Below, piece by piece: positions 1 through 6,537 of a stretch of DNA of 14,931 nt. Within the stretch, counting starts at the first letter, position 1. The number at the start of each line of letters is the position of its first letter. The stretch is from CAVALG01 sp963589585. GTDB lineage: Bacteria; Bacillota; Clostridia; Oscillospirales; Acutalibacteraceae. A program made the position numbers and the translations under genes. Location: positions 1-14,931 of the forward strand of contig CAVALG010000152.1 in the NCBI GenBank assembly GCA_963589585.1, given 5' to 3'. The notes under the pieces were generated by a model that was given only the letters and a program-made list of their open reading frames with translations, made no database searches and had not been told where the DNA came from.

Positions 1-1
1 G

Positions 2-130
2 TCGATAAATGCTTCCACATATATAATAAGTATTGCGCTCAGTTTGGGTATGTCGTTGCTTGTAAGTTTGGCTGTTGCAAGAAAGAATAAGCATATAGAT
101 ATGGTAGAGGCGCTTAAATTCGCCGAATAA
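2..130 (+). CDS. C-terminal fragment of an FtsX-like ABC transporter permease
   Basis: Frame 2 is open from the window edge to a TAA at 128-130, giving the last 42 residues of a protein that begins upstream. The fragment has one hydrophobic segment (roughly residues 7-28, TYIISIALSLGMSLLVSLAV) followed by a basic, then mixed tail ending IDMVEALKFAE. A final transmembrane helix followed by a short Lys/Arg-rich tail with a '(I/L)D-x-(V/I)EALK' ending is typical of FtsX/MacB-type permeases of Gram-positive bacteria, which work with an ATPase to move peptides or lipids or act in peptide sensing. The family call is inferred from this tail alone, and the catalytic partner and N-terminal part lie outside the window. 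Another multi-pass membrane protein cannot be excluded. Confidence 0.55.
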   Translation, partial: SINASTYIISIALSLGMSLLVSLAVARKNKHIDMVEALKFAE

Positions 131-167
131 TATCGGTATAGATTTTATGAAAGGTTGGTTGATTATA

Positions 168-425
168 ATGGTAAAAACTTTGCTGCATATTGACGGTATG
201 ATGTGCGGAATGTGCGAATCGCATATTAATGACGCAGTCCGCCGTAATTTCAATGTTAAAAAAGTTGTTTCTTCCCATTCGAAAAACACGACCGAGATAA
301 TTTCCGAAACGGAACTTGACCGCACAAAGCTTGAGCAGGTTATTAAAGATACCGGCTACGAGTTGAAGGGTATTGAAACTTCGCCATACGAAAAAAAGAA
401 GGGCTTTTTGGGTCTGTTTCACTGA
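168..425 (+). CDS. Small heavy-metal-associated (HMA) domain protein
   Basis: The predicted 85-residue protein is one HMA fold. It opens VKTLLHIDGMMCGMC, so the metal-binding loop is M-x-C-G-M-C with Cys13 and Cys16, followed by the expected helix (ESHINDAVRR) and the usual late DTGYELKGI strand. The C-terminus is a short basic stretch ending GFLGLFH, common in stand-alone clostridial members. Such proteins bind soft metals such as Cu(I), as free chaperones or partners of P-type ATPases; the metal cannot be read from the sequence. I chose ATG 168 because family similarity starts there. An in-frame ATG at 147 would add seven residues and has no ribosome binding site, while a GAAAGG at 149-154 lies 13 bases before 168, a long spacing. 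It lies 37 bases after the permease tail and just upstream of the putative iron-responsive group. Confidence 0.85.
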   Translation: MVKTLLHIDGMMCGMCESHINDAVRRNFNVKKVVSSHSKNTTEIISETELDRTKLEQVIKDTGYELKGIETSPYEKKKGFLGLFH

Positions 426-436
426 TTAAATGTCAT

Positions 437-469
437 TAAGGGTGGCAAATATCGGGTTTGTCACCCTTA
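437..469 (+). terminator. Hairpin after the HMA gene, possible terminator
   Basis: Arms 437-449 and 457-469 pair over 13 bp with one G-T wobble around a 7-base loop. The hairpin lies 11 bases after the HMA stop codon and before the palindromic operator, so it may end the upstream transcript. It lacks a clear T-run on either strand, so an intrinsic terminator is only a guess. Confidence 0.4.
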
Positions 470-480
470 CATAAAAGCTA

Positions 481-502
481 TGAGTTAGCATATGCTAACT
501 CA
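481..502. promoter_or_regulatory. Perfect 22-bp palindrome, candidate DtxR/IdeR-type iron-repressor operator
   Basis: The core GAGTTAGCATATGCTAACTC (482-501) is its own reverse complement, and the flanking T481/A502 pair extends it to 22 bp. It lies 13 bases before the Shine-Dalgarno of the DUF2325 gene, where a repressor would block transcription. Inverted TTAGC/GCTAA half-sites resemble operators of metal-dependent DtxR-family repressors, and the downstream genes fit an iron-limitation response. The palindrome is directly visible; the regulator and the metal are inferred. No convincing -35/-10 pair could be assigned around it. Confidence 0.65.
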
Positions 503-529
503 AAAAATAAAGCAAAAGGAGGTGAAACC

Positions 530-814
530 GTGAGCGTAGTTATAGTAGGCGGAAACGAATGTATGTCAAGGCGTTACGAGGAACTTTGCCGTTCGTACAA
601 ATGCAAAAGCAAAATATATTTGCAAACCGATAAGGGCATAAAAAACTTCGGCAATCCCGATCTGCTTGTGCTTTTTACAAGCACAATGTCGCACAAGATG
701 CTTGATATCGCAACGGGACAGGCGAAGAAGCGCAATATTCGTATAGCGCGCAGCCATACAAGTTCGCTGTCTGCCCTTAAAAATATATTGGATACGCATG
801 TTTGCAACTGCTGA
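530..814 (+). CDS. DUF2325 family protein
   Basis: I place the start at GTG 530, which has a near-perfect ribosome binding site (AAGGAGGTG, 516-524) five bases upstream and begins at the conserved SVVIVGGNECM. Reading further upstream would run through the palindrome and hairpin. The product is 94 residues. It shows the DUF2325 pattern: an N-terminal beta strand with VIVGGN and Cys11, a central PDLLVLFTSTMSHKM, and a late RSHTSSLSALKNIL, resembling a small Rossmann-like fold. Cysteines at 11, 20, 25, 92 and 94 make metal or redox chemistry possible, but no biochemical function is established that I know of. In clostridial genomes this family often sits near ferrous-iron transport genes, DUF3793 and flavodoxin, as it does here with the last two. 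Confidence 0.85.
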   Translation: MSVVIVGGNECMSRRYEELCRSYKCKSKIYLQTDKGIKNFGNPDLLVLFTSTMSHKMLDIATGQAKKRNIRIARSHTSSLSALKNILDTHVCNC

Positions 815-872
815 TACTAATTTTATAACAGTTGCGCACGGTGCGAAATGAATAAAAACACGGAGAGATTTT

Positions 873-1424
873 ATGTCGGAAGAGTTGATAGTATCACAGT
901 GTTCGCCAACAATGGCAGGGCTTAAAACGGGCAGCTTGTTTACCTGTCCGGCAGAAGACCAAAAGACACTTTTTGAAAATTTGCGGCGCCTTAACAAACA
1001 ACTTGTGCCTAAAGGCGTAAGGATACTGCCTGTAAAAAGGCTTAAAAACCGAATTCTTATTTATATGTACAGACCGCATAAGTTAAATGCCGATATGAAA
1101 TCTTCGGCGGCGTTAAAAATACTTAAAAGCCGCAATTATCCGGTGGAAAATACCGATAAATGCGTTGCCGAACTAATACGCAGGATAAAAAACGGGAGTG
1201 ATTTCCCACACGAGATTGGGTTGTTTTTAGGCTATCCTGCCGAGGATGTTGACGGGTTTATAAATCACGGTGCAAAAAAAGCAAAACTTGTAGGCGTATG
1301 GAAGGTATACGGCGATGAAGCACACGCGCAAAAAACATTTGCGCTATATGATAAGTGCACGCGCCTGTACCGCGACGCTTACCGTAAACACAATTCTTTT
1401 GACCGGCTTATTGTCAGGTCATAG
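873..1424 (+). CDS. DUF3793 family protein
   Basis: This 183-residue soluble protein starts at ATG 873, with GGAGAG about seven bases upstream. It matches my recollection of DUF3793: an N-terminal CSPTMAGLKTGSLF segment, a middle stretch with ILIYMYRP, then FPHEIGLFLGYPAEDVDGFI and a C-terminal GVWKVYGDEAHAQKTFALYDKC. There is no signal peptide or membrane segment. Its function is unknown; the conserved Cys-Ser-Pro-Thr near the start and the HEIGLFLGYP patch are the best candidates for a functional site. It lies 58 bases after the DUF2325 gene and 34 bases before flavodoxin on the same strand with no terminator visible, so the three genes are probably one transcript. Confidence 0.85.
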   Translation: MSEELIVSQCSPTMAGLKTGSLFTCPAEDQKTLFENLRRLNKQLVPKGVRILPVKRLKNRILIYMYRPHKLNADMKSSAALKILKSRNYPVENTDKCVAELIRRIKNGSDFPHEIGLFLGYPAEDVDGFINHGAKKAKLVGVWKVYGDEAHAQKTFALYDKCTRLYRDAYRKHNSFDRLIVRS

Positions 1425-1458
1425 ATATATTTTATTTTAAAGAAAGTAGGTAATTTAT

Positions 1459-1884
1459 ATGTCAAAAACAGCAGTAGTATATTGGAGCGGAACAGGTAAC
1501 ACCGAACTTATGGCAACAGCGGTTGCCGAGGGCGTTAAGGAAGCAGGCGGCGAGGTCAGCCTCTTTACATCGGCTGATTTCAGTGCGGATTCTATGGATT
1601 CATTCGACGCGGTAGCGTTCGGTTGCCCTGCTATGGGTTCTGAGGTGCTTGAGGAAGATGAGTTCGAACCAATGTTTAATTCCTGCGAACCAAAACTTTC
1701 GGGCAAAAAAATAGCCCTTTTCGGTTCTTACGGTTGGGGTGACGGCGAATGGATGCGCAATTGGGAAGATGTTTGTAAGGCAGACGGCGCAGTTTTGGCG
1801 TGTGACAGCGTTATATGTGCCGAAGCACCCGATGATGATGCAACCGCACAGTGCAAAGCCTTAGGCGCAGCGCTTGCAAAGTAA
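1459..1884 (+). CDS. Short-chain flavodoxin
   Basis: The 141-residue protein has the flavodoxin FMN-phosphate loop at residues 10-15 (SGTGNT) directly after the first beta strand (KTAVVYW). Later segments, FGCPAMGSEVLEEDEF (around 54-69) and FGSYGWGDGEWMRNW (around 88-102), are the expected loops around the isoalloxazine ring. It carries low-potential electrons for anaerobic redox enzymes and typically substitutes for ferredoxin when iron is limiting. The length suits the short-chain class. The ATG at 1459 is preceded by AAAGAAAGTAGG. It is the last gene of the group behind the 481-502 palindrome. One possible client in this window is the pyruvate formate-lyase activase, which needs a one-electron donor; that link is inference. 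Confidence 0.92.
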   Translation: MSKTAVVYWSGTGNTELMATAVAEGVKEAGGEVSLFTSADFSADSMDSFDAVAFGCPAMGSEVLEEDEFEPMFNSCEPKLSGKKIALFGSYGWGDGEWMRNWEDVCKADGAVLACDSVICAEAPDDDATAQCKALGAALAK

Positions 1885-1926
1885 TATAACCGCTACATAC
1901 AAGGGTATTAAATAACAGCATTAAAA

Positions 1927-1958
1927 AGCCGCCGCAGCGAATATCCGCTGCGGCGGCT
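1927..1958. terminator. Bidirectional intrinsic terminator between flavodoxin and prs
   Basis: A perfect 13-bp GC-rich stem (1927-1939 with 1946-1958) closes a 6-base loop. On the minus strand the stem is followed directly by a T-run (complement of 1921-1927), an excellent terminator for prs. On the plus strand it is followed by a looser T-rich stretch (1961-1974), enough for flavodoxin. It lies between two convergent genes. Confidence 0.93.
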
Positions 1959-1978
1959 GAATTGTTATTATTTTGCGG

Positions 1979-3100
1979 TTAAATTCTTTCTCCGCTGTCA
2001 TGCTTGTCAAGCACTCTTTTAATTCTGTCAATCGGGTTGAGCAGGTCACTTATTGAGTTATCGCAGTTCATTGTATCAACCAATAAGGCAATATATTTTG
2101 ACATATCAACTCTCTGGTACCACGGCTTGCTAAGTAATTCTTCGGTTCCGTATACAAGGTTGGTGGTAAATATTTTGGTAATAAGTCCGTTTTTATAATA
2201 TTCGTCAAATTTATCAAATCCGCTTGTGAAAAGTCCGAATGTGGTAAATGCAAAAATTCTGTTTGCGCCTTTGGCCTTAAGCTGTTCGGCAATATCAAGG
2301 ATAGAATCGCCCGAAGCAATCATATCATCAACAATAATAATATCTTTACCGTGAATATCTTTGCCCAAAAATTCGTGTGCCTCAATGGGGTTTTTGCCGT
2401 TAATAACTACCGAGTAGTTGCGGCGCTTGTAGAACATACCTATATCTATACCGAGTACGGACGAATAATAAATCGAGCGTGACATTGCGCCTTCATCGGG
2501 CGATACAATCATCAGCTTGTCCTTGTCGATTTCTACATCGGGGTGTGAGCGCAGAAGCGCTTTTATCATTTGGTATGTGGGCTGTATATTGTCAAACCCG
2601 TCATTCGGGATAGCGTTCTGTATTCTCGGGTCATGTGCGTCAAATGTAATTATGTTTTTAACGCCCATATTAACAAGTTCCTGCAAAGCCATTGCCGAAT
2701 CAAGCGATTCCCTTGTGGTTCTGCGGTGCTGTCTGCCTTCATAAAGCATAGGCATAACAACGGTTATTCTTCTTGCCTTGCCGCCCATAGCCGCTATAAC
2801 GCGCTTAAGATCCTGGTAATGGTCATCAGGGCTCATCGGCACTTCGTGACCGTACATTTTGTATTTTACGCCCCAGTTAAAGCAATCACATATTATGTAT
2901 GCGTCAAGCCCTCTTGCGGTGTGGGGGAATACACCCTTAGCCTCACCCGTGCCGAAACGCGGACAAATAGGATTAATTACAAATGTTTCATCGGTGTGTT
3001 TCCATTGTTTAAGGTAGTAATCAACGCGTGAAGAAATATCTTCACAACCCTTCATACTGATAATGGCAAGATCCCCGAACGGTGTGTGTTTGTTTCCCAT
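1979..3100 (-). CDS. prs: Ribose-phosphate pyrophosphokinase (PRPP synthetase), long divergent form
   Basis: The enzyme makes 5-phosphoribosyl 1-diphosphate from ribose 5-phosphate and ATP for nucleotide, histidine and tryptophan synthesis. The PRPP-binding phosphoribosyltransferase loop is clear: IIIVDDMIASGDSI at residues 254-267. Further upstream, YEGRQHRR (120-127) and FDAHD (153-157) sit where canonical enzymes have Y-G-Y-A-R-Q-D-R and DLH. At 373 residues it is longer than the classic form of about 315 and matches the divergent subfamily seen in Clostridia. I start at ATG 3100 (MGNKHTPFGDL), with AGGGG eight bases upstream; an in-frame start at 3142 would add 14 unlikely residues. It converges on flavodoxin and diverges from pflB, so it is probably monocistronic. 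Confidence 0.88.
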   Translation of the reverse strand: MGNKHTPFGDLAIISMKGCEDISSRVDYYLKQWKHTDETFVINPICPRFGTGEAKGVFPHTARGLDAYIICDCFNWGVKYKMYGHEVPMSPDDHYQDLKRVIAAMGGKARRITVVMPMLYEGRQHRRTTRESLDSAMALQELVNMGVKNIITFDAHDPRIQNAIPNDGFDNIQPTYQMIKALLRSHPDVEIDKDKLMIVSPDEGAMSRSIYYSSVLGIDIGMFYKRRNYSVVINGKNPIEAHEFLGKDIHGKDIIIVDDMIASGDSILDIAEQLKAKGANRIFAFTTFGLFTSGFDKFDEYYKNGLITKIFTTNLVYGTEELLSKPWYQRVDMSKYIALLVDTMNCDNSISDLLNPIDRIKRVLDKHDSGERI

Positions 3101-3163
3101 ATTTTCAACCCCTGTATATAAATAGTAACGGCGGCTTTGCACCTGCCGAAATTCGACAAATAC

Positions 3164-3192
3164 AGTATACCATAAATCGCTTTTGCAGACAA
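3164..3192 (-). promoter_or_regulatory. Promoter of prs
   Basis: On the minus strand, TTGTCT (complement of 3187-3192) and TATACT (complement of 3164-3169) are separated by exactly 17 bases, close to the housekeeping sigma consensus (4/6 and 5/6). Transcription would begin near 3157, giving a leader of about 55 bases before the prs ATG. Confidence 0.8.
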
Positions 3193-3314
3193 TTGTTTTT
3201 TTTAATTTTTTTCATATTTTTTGAATTATAATTTGAGCAATACGGCAAAACAGAGAGTACACAGTGTTTAAGTATCTTTAAAATGTTTGATTTAACTAAA
3301 TATAGAATACGCTA

Positions 3315-3343
3315 TTGACAATTATCACAATATATAGTATTAT
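3315..3343 (+). promoter_or_regulatory. Promoter of pflBA
   Basis: A perfect TTGACA (3315-3320) and TATTAT (3338-3343) lie 17 bases apart. Transcription would begin near 3350, about 33 bases before the chosen pflB start. This argues against the upstream in-frame TTG at 3353, which would leave almost no leader. I did not find a convincing Rex or Fnr operator here. Confidence 0.82.
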
Positions 3344-3382
3344 TACCTTTGCTTGATTACAAATTTACTTGGTGGTGGTATC

Positions 3383-5614
3383 GTGAATTATAACGGTTGG
3401 CAGGGCTTTAAAGGCTCAAAATGGCAGGAAGAAATAAATGTACGCGATTTTATTATAAATAATTACAGCGAGTATACAGGCGGAGCCGACTTTTTAAGAG
3501 GTGCGACCGAAAGAACGAAGGAATTAAATCGCAAAGTCGGGGAGCTGTTTGCAAAGGAATGTAAAAACGGCGGCGTTTTATTGATAGACACCGAAACGGT
3601 TTCGGCTGTGACTGCGTATGCTCCGGGGTATATTGATAAAGAGCGTGAGATAATAGTGGGACTCGGAACGGACGAGCCGCTTAAACGGGGCGTTAATCCG
3701 TTCGGTGGTATGCGTATGGCCCGGCAGGCGTGCGAGGCATACGGTTATCGTTTAAGCGATAAAATCGAACAGGAATTCAAGTACCGCACCACACATAACG
3801 ATGGGGTGTTCAGGGCGTATACCGATGAAATGCGCCGCGCGCGTCACTGCCACATATTAACCGGTCTGCCCGACGCTTACGGCCGCGGCAGAATAATAGG
3901 CGATTACCGCCGGGTTGCCCTTTACGGAATTGACAGGCTAAAAGATGAAAAAATTAAGGATCGCAGGGCGGTTTGGGCGGCTGATATGACCGCCGATAAT
4001 ATTCTGTGCGATGAGGAACTCGGAAAACAGATAAAAGCGCTGGGCGATATTAAAAAAATGGCGGAAAGTTACGGGTATGATATAAGTCTTCCTGCCGAAA
4101 ACGCAAAGCAGGCAGTACAGTGGACCTATTTTGCCTACCTTGCCGCAATTAAGGAGCAAAACGGAGCCGCAATGTCGCTCGGCAGGCTCAGCACATTTTT
4201 CGATATATATATCGAACGCGATATTAAAAACGGCATATTGGACGAGGTCGGCGCACAGGAGATAATAGACGATTTTGTGCTTAAACTCCGTCTTGCAAGG
4301 CAGCTGCGTACACCCGAATACAACGAACTTTTCGGCGGAGACCCTATGTGGATAACCGAAAGCGTGGGCGGAATGGGTGAAGACGGAAGAACGCTTGTCA
4401 CCAAAAGCAGTTACCGTATGTTAAATACGCTTTACACCTTAGGTCCGTCGGCAGAGCCTAATCTTACGGTGCTGTGGTCGGCAGGTCTGCCTACGCCGTT
4501 TAAAAAGTTCTGCGCTGAAGTTTCTTGTGATACGGACTCAATACAGTATGAGAACGACGATTTGATGCGACCGATATACGGCGATGATTACGCTGTTGCC
4601 TGCTGCGTTTCGGCTATGAAGATAGGCAGGCAGATGCAGTTTTTCGGCGCGCGATGCAATCTGCCCAAACTCCTGCTTTTGGCAATTAACGGCGGATATG
4701 ACGCACAAAGCGGTGAGAATATAGGACCGCAGATGCCACCGGCGGAAGGCGGGATTTTAGATTACGATGAAGTTTTGTGCCGCTTTAAAACCTACCTTGA
4801 ATGGGCGGCAAGACTGTATGTAAATACAATGAATGTTATCCATTTTATGCACGATAAATATTCTTATGAAGCATCCCAAATGTCGCTGCACGATACGGTT
4901 GTTCATCGTTTTATGGCTTTCGGCGTTGCGGGATTGTCGGTTGCAGCCGATTCGCTTAGCGCGATAAAGTATGCCGAAGTGTGCCCTGTAAGAGACGAAA
5001 ACGGGTTTATAACCGCCTTTGATACCACAGGCGATTTTCCGAAATTCGGCAATGATGATGATCGTGTTGACAGTATCGCGCAGGATATCCTGCATAATAT
5101 GATAACCGAACTGCGTAAAACCCCTGCGTACCGCGGTGCGGAACATACCCTTTCGGTGCTTACTATAACTTCAAATGTTATGTACGGCAAAAACACGGGG
5201 GCGACGCCCGATGGCAGACCCGACAAAGCATCTTTTGCGCCCGGTGCAAACCCGATGAACGGCAGGGAAGAAAACGGCGCATTGGCAGCGCTTAATTCGG
5301 TTGCCAAACTGTCGTATGACGATTGTCGCGACGGCATTTCAAATACATTCTCGGTTATTCCGCAGACCTTGGGCAAAACGCGTGACGAGCGAATTGACAA
5401 TCTGACTTCGGTGCTTGACGGTTACTTCGCCAAAAAAGCGCATCATATCAATGTCAATGTTATCGACCGTGAAACACTTGTAAAGGCGTATAATGACCCT
5501 GACGCGTACCCGAATCTTACAATACGCGTATCGGGTTATGCGGTGAATTTCTATAAACTTTCACGCGAACAACAGCGCGAGGTTATAAGCCGAACATTCC
5601 ACGGTGAAATGTGA
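3383..5614 (+). CDS. pflB: Pyruvate formate-lyase (formate C-acetyltransferase)
   Basis: This glycyl-radical enzyme cleaves pyruvate with CoA to acetyl-CoA and formate in the anaerobic cytoplasm. With GTG 3383 as start it has 743 residues, normal for the family. The opening NYNGWQGFKGSKWQEEINVRDF is the standard PFL N-terminus. The catalytic adjacent cysteines are in VACCVSAM (Cys407-Cys408, bases 4601-4606), which separates true PFL from other glycyl-radical enzymes carrying one cysteine. The radical-bearing glycine is Gly718 in RVSGYAVNF (codon at 5534-5536). A GGTGGTGG at 3371-3378 can serve as ribosome binding site. The stop codon overlaps the activase start, and the pair forms an operon behind the 3315-3343 promoter. 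Confidence 0.97.
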   Translation: MNYNGWQGFKGSKWQEEINVRDFIINNYSEYTGGADFLRGATERTKELNRKVGELFAKECKNGGVLLIDTETVSAVTAYAPGYIDKEREIIVGLGTDEPLKRGVNPFGGMRMARQACEAYGYRLSDKIEQEFKYRTTHNDGVFRAYTDEMRRARHCHILTGLPDAYGRGRIIGDYRRVALYGIDRLKDEKIKDRRAVWAADMTADNILCDEELGKQIKALGDIKKMAESYGYDISLPAENAKQAVQWTYFAYLAAIKEQNGAAMSLGRLSTFFDIYIERDIKNGILDEVGAQEIIDDFVLKLRLARQLRTPEYNELFGGDPMWITESVGGMGEDGRTLVTKSSYRMLNTLYTLGPSAEPNLTVLWSAGLPTPFKKFCAEVSCDTDSIQYENDDLMRPIYGDDYAVACCVSAMKIGRQMQFFGARCNLPKLLLLAINGGYDAQSGENIGPQMPPAEGGILDYDEVLCRFKTYLEWAARLYVNTMNVIHFMHDKYSYEASQMSLHDTVVHRFMAFGVAGLSVAADSLSAIKYAEVCPVRDENGFITAFDTTGDFPKFGNDDDRVDSIAQDILHNMITELRKTPAYRGAEHTLSVLTITSNVMYGKNTGATPDGRPDKASFAPGANPMNGREENGALAALNSVAKLSYDDCRDGISNTFSVIPQTLGKTRDERIDNLTSVLDGYFAKKAHHINVNVIDRETLVKAYNDPDAYPNLTIRVSGYAVNFYKLSREQQREVISRTFHGEM

Positions 5615-6327
5615 TGAAAAGCGGAATTAGAGGCAGGATAAATTCGTTTCAGAGTTTTGCAGCGCTTGACGGACCGGGTGTGCGATTTGCTGTTTTTATG
5701 CAGGGTTGCCCGTTAAGGTGCGCCTGCTGCCACAATCCCGAAACCTGGGCAACAGACGGAGGAAACGAGTACACAGCAGATGAGGTTTTTGCTAAGGTTC
5801 TGCGTTATCGCGAGTATTTCGGCGCAGATGGGGGCATTACCGTTTCGGGCGGCGAGCCGCTTATGCAGGCGCAATTTGTTGAAACACTGTTTAAAAAATG
5901 CCGTGAAAACGCCATACACACCTGCCTTGATACATCAGGCTGCATTATAAACGAGTCGGTTTCAAAACTGCTCGGGGTAACGGATTATTGTTTGCTTGAC
6001 ATAAAATATACAGATGATGCACGCTACCGCAAATATGTCGGGTGCGGCATTAAAACACCGCTTGAATTTTTGGAGCTGCTGCAAAAAAACGGCATAAAAA
6101 CAAGGGTGCGGCAGGTTATAATCGGGGGCGTAAATGACAGTGCGGATGACCTTGCAAACCTTAAAAAAATTAAGGACAAATATCCGGTTGCGGAAGAAAT
6201 CGAATTGCTCCCTTTCAAAAAGCTCTGCGTGGAAAAATACCGCGCCGCAGGCATCAATTTTAGGTTTGAAAACATCCCCGAAACAACAGAAAACGATATG
6301 AAACATCTTTACAGTTTGCTCGCGTAA
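5614..6327 (+). CDS. pflA: Pyruvate formate-lyase-activating enzyme (radical SAM)
   Basis: This radical-SAM iron-sulfur enzyme abstracts a hydrogen from the PFL glycine to switch it on. The cluster motif C-x3-C-x2-C is Cys32, Cys36 and Cys39 in GCPLRCACCHNPE, and the SAM-binding VSGGEPL follows. The 237-residue length is usual. Start ATG 5614 shares one base with the pflB TGA (TGATG), allowing coupled translation; a GTG at 5611 is one codon earlier and possible. GGTGA a few bases upstream may act as ribosome binding site. Being the partner of the gene immediately before it makes the assignment secure. It needs a low-potential electron donor such as flavodoxin or ferredoxin. Confidence 0.96.
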   Translation: MKSGIRGRINSFQSFAALDGPGVRFAVFMQGCPLRCACCHNPETWATDGGNEYTADEVFAKVLRYREYFGADGGITVSGGEPLMQAQFVETLFKKCRENAIHTCLDTSGCIINESVSKLLGVTDYCLLDIKYTDDARYRKYVGCGIKTPLEFLELLQKNGIKTRVRQVIIGGVNDSADDLANLKKIKDKYPVAEEIELLPFKKLCVEKYRAAGINFRFENIPETTENDMKHLYSLLA

Positions 6328-6343
6328 GTGAACAAACTGTAAA
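6308..6343 (+). terminator. Weak hairpin over the pflA stop codon
   Basis: TTTACAGTTTG (6308-6318) and CAAACTGTAAA (6333-6343) pair over 11 bp with a 14-base loop that includes the pflA stop. The stem is AT-rich and followed only by a short TTT, so it may reduce readthrough or protect the 3' end. A real terminator is uncertain. Confidence 0.4.
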
Positions 6344-6378
6344 TTTATGCCCATTTTCGGCTGTGCGCGTTATTTTAA

Positions 6379-6407
6379 TTGACATCGGCTGCCGCCGGTG
6401 GTAAGAT
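6379..6407 (+). promoter_or_regulatory. Promoter for the YibE/F-like gene and secA
   Basis: A perfect TTGACA (6379-6384) is followed after 17 bases by TAAGAT (6402-6407). Transcription would begin near 6414, leaving an untranslated leader of about 120 bases. A TATAAT at 6431-6436 exists but has no matching -35. The leader holds only short imperfect hairpins such as 6490-6507; no riboswitch was recognised. Confidence 0.6.
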
Positions 6408-6537
6408 TATAGAGTAAATGTGTAAAATTATATAATGTGTGCTGTACAATGCGCGGCATAGGTAACTTTTGTATTGCCCGCTGCGCTTTGCGTGGATGAA
6501 TCTACGCTTCCCTTAAAATAAAAGGAGTTTCAAAATT

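Noticed and set aside
438..449. AAGGGTGGCA resembles the start of a T-box motif
   Set aside because: The match stops after nine bases, there is no Stem I region upstream (the HMA gene ends 12 bases before), and the bases are explained by the 437-469 hairpin.
3315..3330. Possible Rex-type redox operator at the pflB promoter (TTG...CAA)
   Set aside because: The two halves do not form a proper inverted repeat and the spacing is 16 rather than 18 bases; most of the match is the -35 box.
6451..6501. Short frame of 16 codons in the leader before the YibE/F-like gene
   Set aside because: It has no ribosome binding site, no biased composition and no downstream terminator, unlike the aro leader peptide.
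6490..6507. 7-bp hairpin with a TGAA loop just before the YibE/F-like gene
   Set aside because: It includes a wobble pair, has no T-tract and matches no riboswitch; such hairpins arise by chance.
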